Shown: positions 24,681-32,672 of the stretch, in pieces
How positions within the stretch are numbered: position 1 is the first letter of the stretch
Layout: every line of letters starts with the position of its first letter
From: an uncultured Eubacteriales bacterium
Lineage (GTDB): Bacteria > Bacillota > Clostridia > Oscillospirales > Acutalibacteraceae
Assembly (NCBI GenBank): GCA_900317765.1
Contig: ONID01000002.1
Coordinates: forward strand, 29,769 to 93,768
Reading direction: 5' to 3'
Length of the DNA stretch: 64,000 nucleotides
Notes under the pieces: generated by a model
Seen by the model: only the letters and a program-made list of their open reading frames with translations
Told to the model about the DNA's origin: nothing
Databases searched by the model: none
Made by a program: the position numbers and the translations under genes

Positions 24681-25937
24681 ATGAAAAAGCTTAGACGCGT
24701 AATCGCACTGTTTGCTGCTGCTGCGATGATGGCGGCATCAATCGGTTGCAGTAAGGAGGTAACGGCGGAAGACCTCATGGTCAATATTCAGGAAGGAAAT
24801 GCCTCCGAGCCTTATGTAGACGATACCTTTTGTGAGTGCTACAGTATTGCCGCGTTTAATTTATTGAAGAATGAATATTCGCAGAACGGTTCCAATGTGG
24901 TTTTGTCTCCGCTTGCCGTGTATTACAACCTTTCAATGCTTACAAACGGAGCAACCGGTCAGACGAAGGATGACCTTCAGAATATGTTCAGCAGACGATT
25001 CTTTTCTGAACAACTTAATTCAAACATGCATTCATTTGATGAAAACCTTAAAGATACAGATAAATCCAAGCTGAATTTTGAAAATGCACTGTGGTTTAAT
25101 GCGGATAAGAATATCCAACCGTCAGAAGATTTTCTTGTTACAGCCAAGACTTATTATCATTTGGATGCTTATAGGGAAACTTTCAGTGAAGAAACTGTAA
25201 AAAATATCAACAACTGGGCGTCCAACAAAACCAATATGTATTCTGAACGCATTCTCAAAGAAATGCCGACAGACGTTCCTCTTTATCTGACCAATACCAC
25301 CCTGCTTGAAGCTGATTGGGAAGCGCCTGTTTCACCTGCCAATGTATTCGATGCAAAATTCAAGACTTCTTCCGGCACTGAGCAGGATGTCCAGATGATG
25401 TCGAGCGTCGAAAAAATCTATATTGGCGACGAATATATGGAAGGATTCATAAAGAAGTATTCCGGCGGAAATTATGCATTTCTGGCTATGGTTCCTAAGA
25501 ATGCAAACAGTACATCACTGGAGACATTGTTATCCTCGCTTACACGCGATTCATATTACCGTCAGCTGATCAAAAAGCGCAAGGATTACCTGCTTGTCGA
25601 TGCATGTCTTCCCAAATTCTCCTGCGCATACAACGGAGAAATAAAGAATATGATGGAGAAAGCAAATCTTGGAGGCGTTTTTAATTCACAGTATTGTGAT
25701 TTGGAAGCAATTGGCACTTGCAGCGAAAATCTCTACTTAGGCAACATGGCTGTTTCCACCGGTCTTAATGTCACAGAGAGCGGAACCAATAGAGGCACCG
25801 GCGCTAACGTGGGCAATTTCGATGGAAGCGTAAATATGATTCCCGTCAATCTCAACCGTCCGTTTGTATTTGCTGTCGTGGATACCAAGCGTTATCTGCC
25901 TGTGATCGTTGGCGCTGTCAACGCAGTTAAGGAATGA
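24681..25937 (+). CDS. Serpin (serine protease inhibitor), secreted lipoprotein
   Basis: 418 residues. A signal peptide with lipobox ending ASIGC (residue about 23) anchors it outside the cell. The rest is a full serpin fold: VVLSPLAVYYNLSMLTNGA near residue 75, NNWASNKT near 175, FLAMVPKN, and the C-terminal NLNRPFVFAVVD. The reactive-centre loop region reads GTNRGTGANVGNFDGS, with small residues in the hinge, consistent with an inhibitory serpin, though the P1 residue cannot be set by eye. Serpins of gut Clostridia (such as the Eubacterium siraeum siropins) inhibit host or microbial proteases. AAGGGAG precedes the ATG at a normal distance. Confidence 0.92.
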   Translation: MKKLRRVIALFAAAAMMAASIGCSKEVTAEDLMVNIQEGNASEPYVDDTFCECYSIAAFNLLKNEYSQNGSNVVLSPLAVYYNLSMLTNGATGQTKDDLQNMFSRRFFSEQLNSNMHSFDENLKDTDKSKLNFENALWFNADKNIQPSEDFLVTAKTYYHLDAYRETFSEETVKNINNWASNKTNMYSERILKEMPTDVPLYLTNTTLLEADWEAPVSPANVFDAKFKTSSGTEQDVQMMSSVEKIYIGDEYMEGFIKKYSGGNYAFLAMVPKNANSTSLETLLSSLTRDSYYRQLIKKRKDYLLVDACLPKFSCAYNGEIKNMMEKANLGGVFNSQYCDLEAIGTCSENLYLGNMAVSTGLNVTESGTNRGTGANVGNFDGSVNMIPVNLNRPFVFAVVDTKRYLPVIVGAVNAVKE

Positions 25938-25968
25938 AAATAATAGTTATTTCAGCATTTTAATACCG

Positions 25969-26014
25969 CAAAGGTCGATATCCGTTTTTTTGCGGGTATC
26001 GACCTTTGGATTTT
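25969..26014 (+). terminator. Terminator after the serpin gene
   Basis: Perfect 12-bp stem 25969-25980 with 25997-26008, extended by CCG/CGG, and short T tracts. Confidence 0.75.
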
Positions 26015-26062
26015 CGCATAATTGTTTTTTAGGCATGTGTTTTGAAGGGAAGTGGACAACAG

Positions 26063-28255
26063 GTGTTTCAAACAGCTTTGGTGATGGATGAACAGTGGTG
26101 GAAAACAGCGGGAGAGACAATATGGGGATTTATCGTTTCGCTTGGAGATTTCACCGCTATTGCCAGATGGGTCGTTCCCGTCATAGCGTTTTTCATTGTG
26201 TTCCGGTGCGTCAGGTCGATGCTTTCGGGACACGAGGCACCGGAGGTCTGGGCTTATCTGGATGTTGCCGGATACGGCAGACTTCCGGTCAGCCATTGGG
26301 AAAATACCATCGGCAGGGCATCCTCCAGCGATATTGTCATCGATTTTCCCACTGTTTCACGTTCGCACGCGGTGCTCATCCGCGACGAGAACAAGCGCTG
26401 GACGATTTCTGATCTCGGTTCCACCGGAGGACTGACGGTCAACGGCAAGAAGATTGAAGGCACCGCTGCCCTTCCGGCTGGCAGTACAGTAAAGTTTGCC
26501 GATGTGGACGCGAGATTTCTCGTCACCCGTCCCAAGGGACCGCAGCGTGAAACCAACAAGCGTCTTGCACGCAAGCTGCGTCCGGTGAATACGCTGCTGC
26601 TGCTCAGCATTTTCATGCTGCTGACAGTGGCGGAGCTGTATTGGAGCGCAAAGGTGGACGACACATCGGTGTTTATCTGCTACGGCGGTTTGTTTGTGCT
26701 TATGTGGGCGTATTATATCGTCATGCGCATCCTGGTCAAGACCGGCATCGAAGTGGAAATGATCGCGTTCTTCCTGTCAACCATAGGGTTTTCGGTGGCT
26801 GCCTCGTCAAAGCCGGGGGAATTATACAAGCAGTTTTTCGCCTTCCTGCTGGGATTCGGGCTGTTTATTCTGTTTGGTTGGTTCCTGCGCGATCTCAAAC
26901 GCATCACATCGGTCAAGCTGCAGGTGATGATTGCCACCGTGGGATTGCTGATGTTCAATATCATATTCGGTCAGACCAAAAACGGCGCGAAGAACTGGAT
27001 CTCCATCGGAGGCGTTTCGCTGCAGCCTTCGGAACTTGTAAAGATCGCATTTGTCTTTATCGGCGCAGCCACGCTGGATATTCTGCTGACCAAGAAAAAC
27101 CTCGCCTACTTCATCGGCTTCTCAGGCGTCTGTATAGGTTCGTTGGCGTTGATGGGCGATTTCGGAACGGCTGCCATTTTCTTTGTGGCTTTCGTTGTGA
27201 TAGCTTTCATGCGTTCGGGCGATTTTTCCACTATTGCCCTTATCTGTGCAACGGTGGTGTTCGGCATTATGCTGGTGCTGAAATTCAAGCCGTATGTCGC
27301 ACGTCGCTTTTCCATATGGGGGCATGCGTGGGACGACCCGTATAATTTAGGCTATCAGCAGACCCGCACCATGTCCGCTTCGGCCAGCGGCGGTCTTGCG
27401 GGCGTCGGCATCGGAAGCGGATGGCTGCGCAGAGTGGTCGCCGCGGATACCGACCTTGTTTTCGGCGTGGTGTGTGAGGAATGGGGACTTCTCATCGCCG
27501 TTACCACGGTTGTCTGCATCTGCGCACTGGCTGCGTTCACCATCAAGAGCGCGGCAAACGGGCGTTCGTCATTCTATGTGATCGCCGCCTGTGCTGCCGT
27601 CAGTATGATGGTGTTCCAGACCATTCTCAACACCCTCGGTTCGGTGGATGTCCTGCCGCTGACCGGCGTAACCTTCCCCTTTGTGTCAAACGGAGGATCG
27701 AGCATGCTGTCGAGCTGGGGACTGCTTGCCTTTGTAAAGGCCGCCGATACCCGGCGCAACGCAAGCTTCGCCGCTGCAAGGGAGAGCTTCAAGGTGCGCA
27801 TACAGAGCGGGGAAGGTCTTACCGACAGCTCCGGTCAGCCGCTTCCCGAGGTAAAGAATATCATTGGCCGCAGCGAATACGATTTCAGCAAATTGGGGCA
27901 GATTGCCGAAAGGATCAGAATCATGCTCATCGACAAGGGCATTATCAAACCGGAGGCAAATATCGACTTCACTGAAGCAGAACCCGAAAACACAGAAGGA
28001 ACGGTCGAGCTTGACGACAGAAGATTCGCAGCGGAGGATGTGATCTACTCCGATCCGCTCAAGAACCCGGAATATCAGGCAAAAATCCAGTCGGCAATTC
28101 AGGCGCCGCCTGCATCGAGACCTGAGGCTTCCGCGAACTCTCAGACGTTTGATCAGAATAGCTCTCCGTCATCCGCCGGAAGACGCAGAAAGCATTCCTA
28201 CACGGGCGATGACAGCGGCGACGGGGATTATATCGGCAGCCGAAGAAGACACTGA
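26063..28255 (+). CDS. FHA domain-FtsW/RodA (SEDS) fusion
   Basis: 730 residues: one N-terminal membrane segment, an FHA phosphothreonine-binding domain (about 75-155, with TIGRASSSDIVI and TVSRSHAVL), then a SEDS glycosyltransferase of about ten membrane segments (KNWISIGGVSLQPSELVK, and the C-terminal PLTGVTFPFVSNGGSS), ending in a polar tail. SEDS proteins polymerise peptidoglycan with a class B PBP, and one lies 15 bp downstream. FHA suggests control by a Ser/Thr kinase. GTG at 26063 fits the GAAGGGA ribosome site; an ATG at 26084 and a TTG at 26042 are alternatives. Confidence 0.9.
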   Translation: MFQTALVMDEQWWKTAGETIWGFIVSLGDFTAIARWVVPVIAFFIVFRCVRSMLSGHEAPEVWAYLDVAGYGRLPVSHWENTIGRASSSDIVIDFPTVSRSHAVLIRDENKRWTISDLGSTGGLTVNGKKIEGTAALPAGSTVKFADVDARFLVTRPKGPQRETNKRLARKLRPVNTLLLLSIFMLLTVAELYWSAKVDDTSVFICYGGLFVLMWAYYIVMRILVKTGIEVEMIAFFLSTIGFSVAASSKPGELYKQFFAFLLGFGLFILFGWFLRDLKRITSVKLQVMIATVGLLMFNIIFGQTKNGAKNWISIGGVSLQPSELVKIAFVFIGAATLDILLTKKNLAYFIGFSGVCIGSLALMGDFGTAAIFFVAFVVIAFMRSGDFSTIALICATVVFGIMLVLKFKPYVARRFSIWGHAWDDPYNLGYQQTRTMSASASGGLAGVGIGSGWLRRVVAADTDLVFGVVCEEWGLLIAVTTVVCICALAAFTIKSAANGRSSFYVIAACAAVSMMVFQTILNTLGSVDVLPLTGVTFPFVSNGGSSMLSSWGLLAFVKAADTRRNASFAAARESFKVRIQSGEGLTDSSGQPLPEVKNIIGRSEYDFSKLGQIAERIRIMLIDKGIIKPEANIDFTEAEPENTEGTVELDDRRFAAEDVIYSDPLKNPEYQAKIQSAIQAPPASRPEASANSQTFDQNSSPSSAGRRRKHSYTGDDSGDGDYIGSRRRH

Positions 28256-28270
28256 CGGGAGGTGGTATGA

Positions 28271-29653
28271 TTGAAAAAGGTTCAGAGACGAGCGCTCAGC
28301 GTTATTCTGATTATCGTATGTCTGATGGGCGGTGTGGGCTTTTTCACATTCCGCTTTTTTACGGAAGGACATAAATGGGTCAATTTTACCGCCAACAGAC
28401 ATGTTTACAATAACGGAGTCATTATCGACGGAGCTATTTATGACCGTGAAGGCAATGCCCTGCTCGACACGGTGGAAGGCAAGCGCAAGTACAGCGATAA
28501 TGTCAATGTCAGGTGTGCCACCATGCACATTGTCGGCGACAAGAAAAGCAACGTCGCTACTTCCATACAGAAGGTGTATGCCGACAGGCTCGTGGGCTTC
28601 AATATCGTCACAGGGATGTTTTCGACCAAGGTCGCGGGCAACATCATTCACACCACACTCGATTCCGACGTCTGTGCCGCAGCCTATGAGCAGATGAAGG
28701 ACAAGAAGGGTGCTGTCTGTGTGTTTAATTACAAGACCGGTGAAGTGATCTGTCTGGTAAGCACGCCCACCTATGATCCGGAGAATCCTCCTGTTATCGT
28801 GGACGGAGACGATACTTATGACGGCGTGTTCATTAACCGCGCCATTTCGTCAAGATTTACACCCGGTTCGGTGTATAAGACAGTTACCGCTGCTGCGGCA
28901 ATAGACTGTATTCCGGACATAGATTCGCAGAAATTCAACTGTGAAAAGGTGATAAAGGTGAACGGTCAGAAGATCGTCTGTTCCGGAACACATAAGGAAG
29001 AGGATTTTCAGGCGGCATTGAAAAATTCCTGCAATGTTGCATTCGGCGAAATATCGATGCAGCTCGGTTGGGACAATACATCCGAATACGCCCGCAAATT
29101 AGGAATGACAACAGGACACAGTCTTAGCGGCATTCCGACAGCCAAGGGCAAGATCGCTTCTTCCGGAGATACCAATGAGCTGGCATGGACAGGTATCGGA
29201 CAGAACACCGACGAGATCAATCCCTTTGCAATGATGAGATATATGGGGATCGTCGCCAACGGAGGAATCTGTACCGAACCGTATATTATCGAAAAGATTA
29301 CCACAGGCTCGGGAATCCCGCTGAACATTGACAAGCAGACCGACACGACACGCGTTCTCAGCAAAGCCACTGCGGATAAGCTGTCAGACATGATGCGTTA
29401 TACCGTGAAGTACAATTACGGTGACCGCAATTTTCCGTCGGGCATGGAATTCTGCGCAAAGACAGGAACGGCGGAGCTTGATGGGGATAAAAAATCGCAC
29501 GCATGGTTCGTGGGATTTACAAGGAATGAAAAGTACCCGTACGCCTTTGTCGTGGTAGTACAGAACGGCGGCGGCGGATCTGTTGTGGCACGTCCGATCG
29601 CTTCAAAGGTTATGGCAGCCGTCAAAAACAAAGTTGACAAGGCGGAATCCTGA
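28271..29653 (+). CDS. pbpA: Class B penicillin-binding protein (PbpA-like transpeptidase)
   Basis: 460 residues: N-terminal membrane anchor (about 10-28), a dimerisation region, and the transpeptidase domain with the SxxK serine at residue 200 (GSVYK), SCN near 252, and KTGT at 397. It cross-links peptidoglycan together with the upstream SEDS protein. The TTG start follows GGGAGGT. The gene order (SEDS with FHA, then PbpA) recalls the actinobacterial fhaB-rodA-pbpA cluster, but no PASTA kinase or phosphatase gene is in the window. Confidence 0.92.
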   Translation: MKKVQRRALSVILIIVCLMGGVGFFTFRFFTEGHKWVNFTANRHVYNNGVIIDGAIYDREGNALLDTVEGKRKYSDNVNVRCATMHIVGDKKSNVATSIQKVYADRLVGFNIVTGMFSTKVAGNIIHTTLDSDVCAAAYEQMKDKKGAVCVFNYKTGEVICLVSTPTYDPENPPVIVDGDDTYDGVFINRAISSRFTPGSVYKTVTAAAAIDCIPDIDSQKFNCEKVIKVNGQKIVCSGTHKEEDFQAALKNSCNVAFGEISMQLGWDNTSEYARKLGMTTGHSLSGIPTAKGKIASSGDTNELAWTGIGQNTDEINPFAMMRYMGIVANGGICTEPYIIEKITTGSGIPLNIDKQTDTTRVLSKATADKLSDMMRYTVKYNYGDRNFPSGMEFCAKTGTAELDGDKKSHAWFVGFTRNEKYPYAFVVVVQNGGGGSVVARPIASKVMAAVKNKVDKAES

Positions 29654-29712
29654 GTGGAGAATGAATAATAACAAAAAAATAGCATAAAAATTAATATATT
29701 TCATAAAAACTA

Positions 29713-29741
29713 TTGACAAAACGTTAAATCGGGTGTATTAT
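29713..29741 (+). promoter_or_regulatory. Promoter of the sigma factor gene
   Basis: TTGACA at 29713-29718, 17-bp spacer, TATTAT at 29736-29741. Confidence 0.75.
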
Positions 29742-29848
29742 GTATATGCATTATTAATGAATCCTTAAATGTGTATTCATAAACACTCGGTTTTTCTCGT
29801 TACAGCATTTTAAAAGCGTGCATGCGGAAGGGGGAGAGGCGTTTGCCG

Positions 29849-30433
29849 ATGAATTCTTTCTCCGCGAAGACCGACGCCGAGCTTGTGGCAATGGCGTCTC
29901 ATGACGATCAGGAGGCGTTTGCCTGTCTGCTTGGTCGCTATAACGCCGTTATACACGCCAAAGCCATTGCCGTGAGTGAGCACTGCGGGTGTGACGTCAC
30001 CGACGATATGGCGCAGGAGGCTGCGATTGGTTTTCTGAACGCCGTGAGAACCTACGATCCGGCAAAAGGCGCGAGTTTTCGCACCTATGCGGGCAGGTGT
30101 ATTGACAATGTGCTGACCTCTGCGATCAGGTCGTACTTCAGCGAAAAAAATACCGTGTTCCACGGTCATTCACAGCTTGACGATCCGGGAATGAGCAAGA
30201 AAGCTTCCCTGGCGGAAAGCGATGACACGGCGGGATATGTGATTTTCGGCGAGTCGGAATCGGCTGTATTGTCGGAACTGAGCGAGTTGGAGCGCTCTGT
30301 CATCCAAATGCGGCTGAGGGGGATGAGTTATGAAGAAACCGCCCAGGCTCTCGGCATCAGCGTGAAATCGGTTGATAATGCAATTCAGCGGGTAAGGCAG
30401 AAATTCAAGTCTTCTATGCAATACAAGCGATAG
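29849..30433 (+). CDS. Sigma-70 family RNA polymerase sigma factor (SigH-like)
   Basis: 194 residues. Region 2 is visible (DDMAQEAAIGFLNAVRTYDPAKGASFRTYA) and region 4 carries the helix-turn-helix (SYEETAQALGISVKSVDNAIQRVRQ). It is closest in layout to the small SigH/sigma-30 family of spore formers, which initiates early sporulation genes. The ATG at 29849 follows a GGGGGAGAGG ribosome site; an ATG at 29822 lies before that site. The gene is followed by a tRNA-like element and a zinc-ribbon gene, with dpaAB 0.7 kb on. Confidence 0.87.
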   Translation: MNSFSAKTDAELVAMASHDDQEAFACLLGRYNAVIHAKAIAVSEHCGCDVTDDMAQEAAIGFLNAVRTYDPAKGASFRTYAGRCIDNVLTSAIRSYFSEKNTVFHGHSQLDDPGMSKKASLAESDDTAGYVIFGESESAVLSELSELERSVIQMRLRGMSYEETAQALGISVKSVDNAIQRVRQKFKSSMQYKR

Positions 30434-30454
30434 GTTTTTGCCTTGTTTATAAAT

Positions 30455-30537
30455 GCTCCTGTAGCTCAATTCAGCAGCACCGTATCCTATGCATGTGCAT
30501 GGATGCGGAGATGTCGGTGAAAATCCGACCCGGGGCG
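30455..30537 (+). ncRNA. tRNA-like structured element, degenerate in D-, anticodon and T-loops
   Basis: Acceptor-like arms 30455-30461 and 30530-30536 pair at six of seven positions. TAGCTCAATT follows as in a D-arm but without the GG of the D-loop or a clean 3' stem. 30481-30507 is a 7-bp stem extended by ATGC/GCAT instead of a normal anticodon arm; it contains a TGCATG tandem duplication. A 5-nt variable region and a perfect T-stem GTCGG/CCGAC follow, but the T-loop is TGAAAAT, not TTCRANN. It could be a decayed tRNA, a tRNA mimic or an unrelated structured leader of the zinc-ribbon gene. Confidence 0.5.
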
Positions 30538-30573
30538 AAACATTCTATTTTCTCTAAAGTGAGGTTTTTAACA

Positions 30574-30849
30574 ATGTACGAAGACAAAACTCTCAGATGC
30601 AAGGATTGCGGCAAAGAATTTGTTTTCACGGCAGGCGAGCAGGAGTTCTACGCAAGCAAGGGATTCGAAAACGAGCCCCAGCGCTGCAAGGAATGCCGTG
30701 ACGCAAAGAAGGCAGCCACCAGACAGCAGCGCAAGACATACAAGGCAGTTTGCGATGCATGCGGCGGCGAAGCAACCGTTCCGTTTGAGCCCACAGAAGG
30801 ACGTCCTGTTTATTGCAGCGAGTGCTTCGAAAAGATGAAGAACAACTAA
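30574..30849 (+). CDS. Small double zinc-ribbon protein
   Basis: 91 residues. Two zinc-ribbon units are seen: CKDCGKEF...CKECRDAK and CDACGGEA...CSECFEKMK, each a CxxC-CxxC pair. It matches small probable zinc-ribbon proteins that are common in Clostridia and whose job is unknown; nucleic-acid or metal binding is a guess. The ATG at 30574 follows GTGAGG. It comes directly after the tRNA-like element, so that element may lie in its 5' leader. A terminator lies 155 bp downstream. Confidence 0.82.
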   Translation: MYEDKTLRCKDCGKEFVFTAGEQEFYASKGFENEPQRCKECRDAKKAATRQQRKTYKAVCDACGGEATVPFEPTEGRPVYCSECFEKMKNN

Positions 30850-31003
30850 TTGGACTGCTCGATTTAGTTGAGATTCATGGCTTTGCCATGGCTTTGCCAA
30901 GGTCAATTAAATGAGATTTTTGTTGCATAATTTTTTCTTATAATCAATATAGAGGATTACACCAACAGAACTTCGTGAAATACATCGTTGGCAAGAAATC
31001 AAG

Positions 31004-31043
31004 AGCCGGGTAAGGATCGTTATCGATCTTTGCCCGGCTTTTT
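31004..31043 (+). terminator. Rho-independent terminator before dpaA
   Basis: AGCCGGG (31004-31010) pairs with CCCGGCT (31033-31039), extended by AAGGATCG/CGATCTTT, and is followed by TTTTT. The rest of the 286-bp gap (30850-31135) holds an ATGGCTTTGCC direct repeat near 30877 and nothing else I recognise. Confidence 0.85.
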
Positions 31044-31135
31044 GTGTCATTTATGACTATACTGCATAATGTGTAATAGGGCTGCAATCCAATGCCCTTG
31101 CTACTATCATAGTATGAATTACGGAGGTCGTTGTT

Positions 31136-32002
31136 TTGGATAGATCCATTTTTGCAGTGGTGGGAGGAGATGCAAGGCAAATTGTGCTGGCAAACACGCT
31201 GGCGGCAGAGGGAAGTACCGTTTATTGTTCCGGATTTGAACATGCCGCCCATCAGCTTGTGGGAGTAGCTTCCACTGACCCTTTGACGGCGGTGCTGATG
31301 GCGGATATTGTCATCCTTCCAATGCCTCCTACACGGGACGGTGAGACGCTCAGTGCTCCGCTGAGCACATACCGCATCGAGCTGAATGACGAATTCTGTT
31401 CTGCACTTGTGGGAAAGGCGGTGTTTGTGGGAATGGCGGAGAAGCTCAGAGCCGTGTCCCCGGCATTTGCGCAGCTGAATCTCTATGATTACGGAGCCAG
31501 CGAAGGATTTCTGCTTCGCAACGCGCAGGCAACAGCCGAGGGTGCGCTTGCGGAAATCATCGCCCATTATCCCGGAACGGTCTGCGGCAGCAGAATACTG
31601 ATCACCGGCTGTGGAAGGATAACGAGCTATCTTGCACCCATGCTCAGGGCTTTGGGAGGAACTGTTTCGGTGGCAGCCCGCAAACCATCCGACAGGGCGA
31701 AGATTGCGGCGCTCGGCATGGAGGCGATTACATTCGGAAGAGCGGCACGCAGGGTGAAAGAATACGGCGTGATCATCAATACCGTACCGGCTATGGTTCT
31801 GAACAGCCGGTTTATTGACGGAATGTCCCCCGATGCACTGCTCGTCGAGCTTGCCTCCGCTCCCGGTGGAATCGATCTTGCCGCCTGCGACAGAAGAAAT
31901 ATCCGTGTGATACAGGCGCCCGGACTTCCCGGGAAATATTCGCCGATGACAGCGGCGGAGATCATCAAAGAAACAGTGATGTCCATTTTAGAGGAGGGTT
32001 AA
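31136..32002 (+). CDS. dpaA: Dipicolinate synthase subunit A
   Basis: 288 residues, matching SpoVFA/DpaA. Residues 1-145 form an N-terminal domain, then a Rossmann NAD(P) domain with ILITGCGRITSYLAP near residue 152. With DpaB it oxidises the lysine-pathway intermediate to dipicolinate, the spore-core chelator, in the mother cell. The TTG start follows ACGGAGG. dpaB begins 4 bp after its stop. CATAGTAT at 31109-31116 resembles the -10 of mother-cell sigma factors, but I could not find a convincing -35. Confidence 0.92.
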   Translation: MDRSIFAVVGGDARQIVLANTLAAEGSTVYCSGFEHAAHQLVGVASTDPLTAVLMADIVILPMPPTRDGETLSAPLSTYRIELNDEFCSALVGKAVFVGMAEKLRAVSPAFAQLNLYDYGASEGFLLRNAQATAEGALAEIIAHYPGTVCGSRILITGCGRITSYLAPMLRALGGTVSVAARKPSDRAKIAALGMEAITFGRAARRVKEYGVIINTVPAMVLNSRFIDGMSPDALLVELASAPGGIDLAACDRRNIRVIQAPGLPGKYSPMTAAEIIKETVMSILEEG

Positions 32003-32006
32003 CAAT

Positions 32007-32588
32007 ATGGATGAATGGAAGGATATAAAAATCGGATATGCCATCTGCGGTTCATTCTGCACGTTCCGCAGAACCATCGACGAGATGAGAATTTTGGCCC
32101 AAAAGGGGGCGGACATCTATCCCATTATGTCACAAAACGCTTATTCCCTTGATACGCGTTTCGGAAAGGCTTCTGATTTTGTAGATGAAATTGAGGAAAT
32201 ATGCGGAAAGAGCGTCATACACACCATTCCGCAGGCTGAGCCGATCGGACCTAAAAAGCTGCTTGATGTGCTGGTGATTTCACCCTGTACAGGCAATACC
32301 CTTGCCAAATTATCCTGCGGCGTGACCGATACGGCTGTAGCGCTTGCAGCGAAAGCGCACCTGCGCAATGCCCGTCCGCTGGTGATCGGCGTTTCCACCA
32401 ATGACGCGCTGGCTGCGGCGGCAAAGAATATCGGCGCATTGATGAATAACAAGAATATCTATTTTATTCCGATGTCGCAGGACGACCCTGTCAAGAAGCC
32501 GAATTCTGTGGTAGTACACTTTGACAAAACGCCAGACGCCATTCAATACGCACTCAATCATACGCAGATACAGCCAATGTATTTATAA
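32007..32588 (+). CDS. dpaB: Dipicolinate synthase subunit B
   Basis: 193 residues of the flavoprotein-like SpoVFB/DpaB family. Visible features are GYAICGSFCTFRRTIDEM at the start, a cofactor-like VISPCTGNTLAKLS segment near residue 90, and a C-terminal FIPMSQDDPVKKP motif. It partners with DpaA in dipicolinate synthesis for endospores. AGAGGAGGG precedes the ATG. The pair is closed by a strong terminator, so this is a two-gene operon and firm evidence that the organism, or its recent ancestor, sporulates. Confidence 0.93.
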   Translation: MDEWKDIKIGYAICGSFCTFRRTIDEMRILAQKGADIYPIMSQNAYSLDTRFGKASDFVDEIEEICGKSVIHTIPQAEPIGPKKLLDVLVISPCTGNTLAKLSCGVTDTAVALAAKAHLRNARPLVIGVSTNDALAAAAKNIGALMNNKNIYFIPMSQDDPVKKPNSVVVHFDKTPDAIQYALNHTQIQPMYL

Positions 32589-32594
32589 AGTAAA

Positions 32595-32641
32595 TGCCGC
32601 AGCATGCGCTGAAAAAGCCATGCTGCGGCAGATTTGTTTTT
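32595..32641 (+). terminator. Terminator after dpaB
   Basis: Perfect 12-bp stem 32595-32606 with 32619-32630 and a T-rich tail. Confidence 0.85.
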
Positions 32642-32672
32642 TGTTCCGACGGAAACGACGTCCGTCAATCCA

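Noticed and set aside
30508..30540. Cobalamin riboswitch-like GGTGAAAATCC segment
   Set aside because: The stretch matches part of the cobalamin core, but the B12 box and the CCCGCCACTGT segment are missing, and it is explained better as the T-arm of the tRNA-like element.
31105..31120. Sigma-K/E promoter for dpaA
   Set aside because: A CATAGTAT -10-like string exists but no convincing -35 at the right distance.
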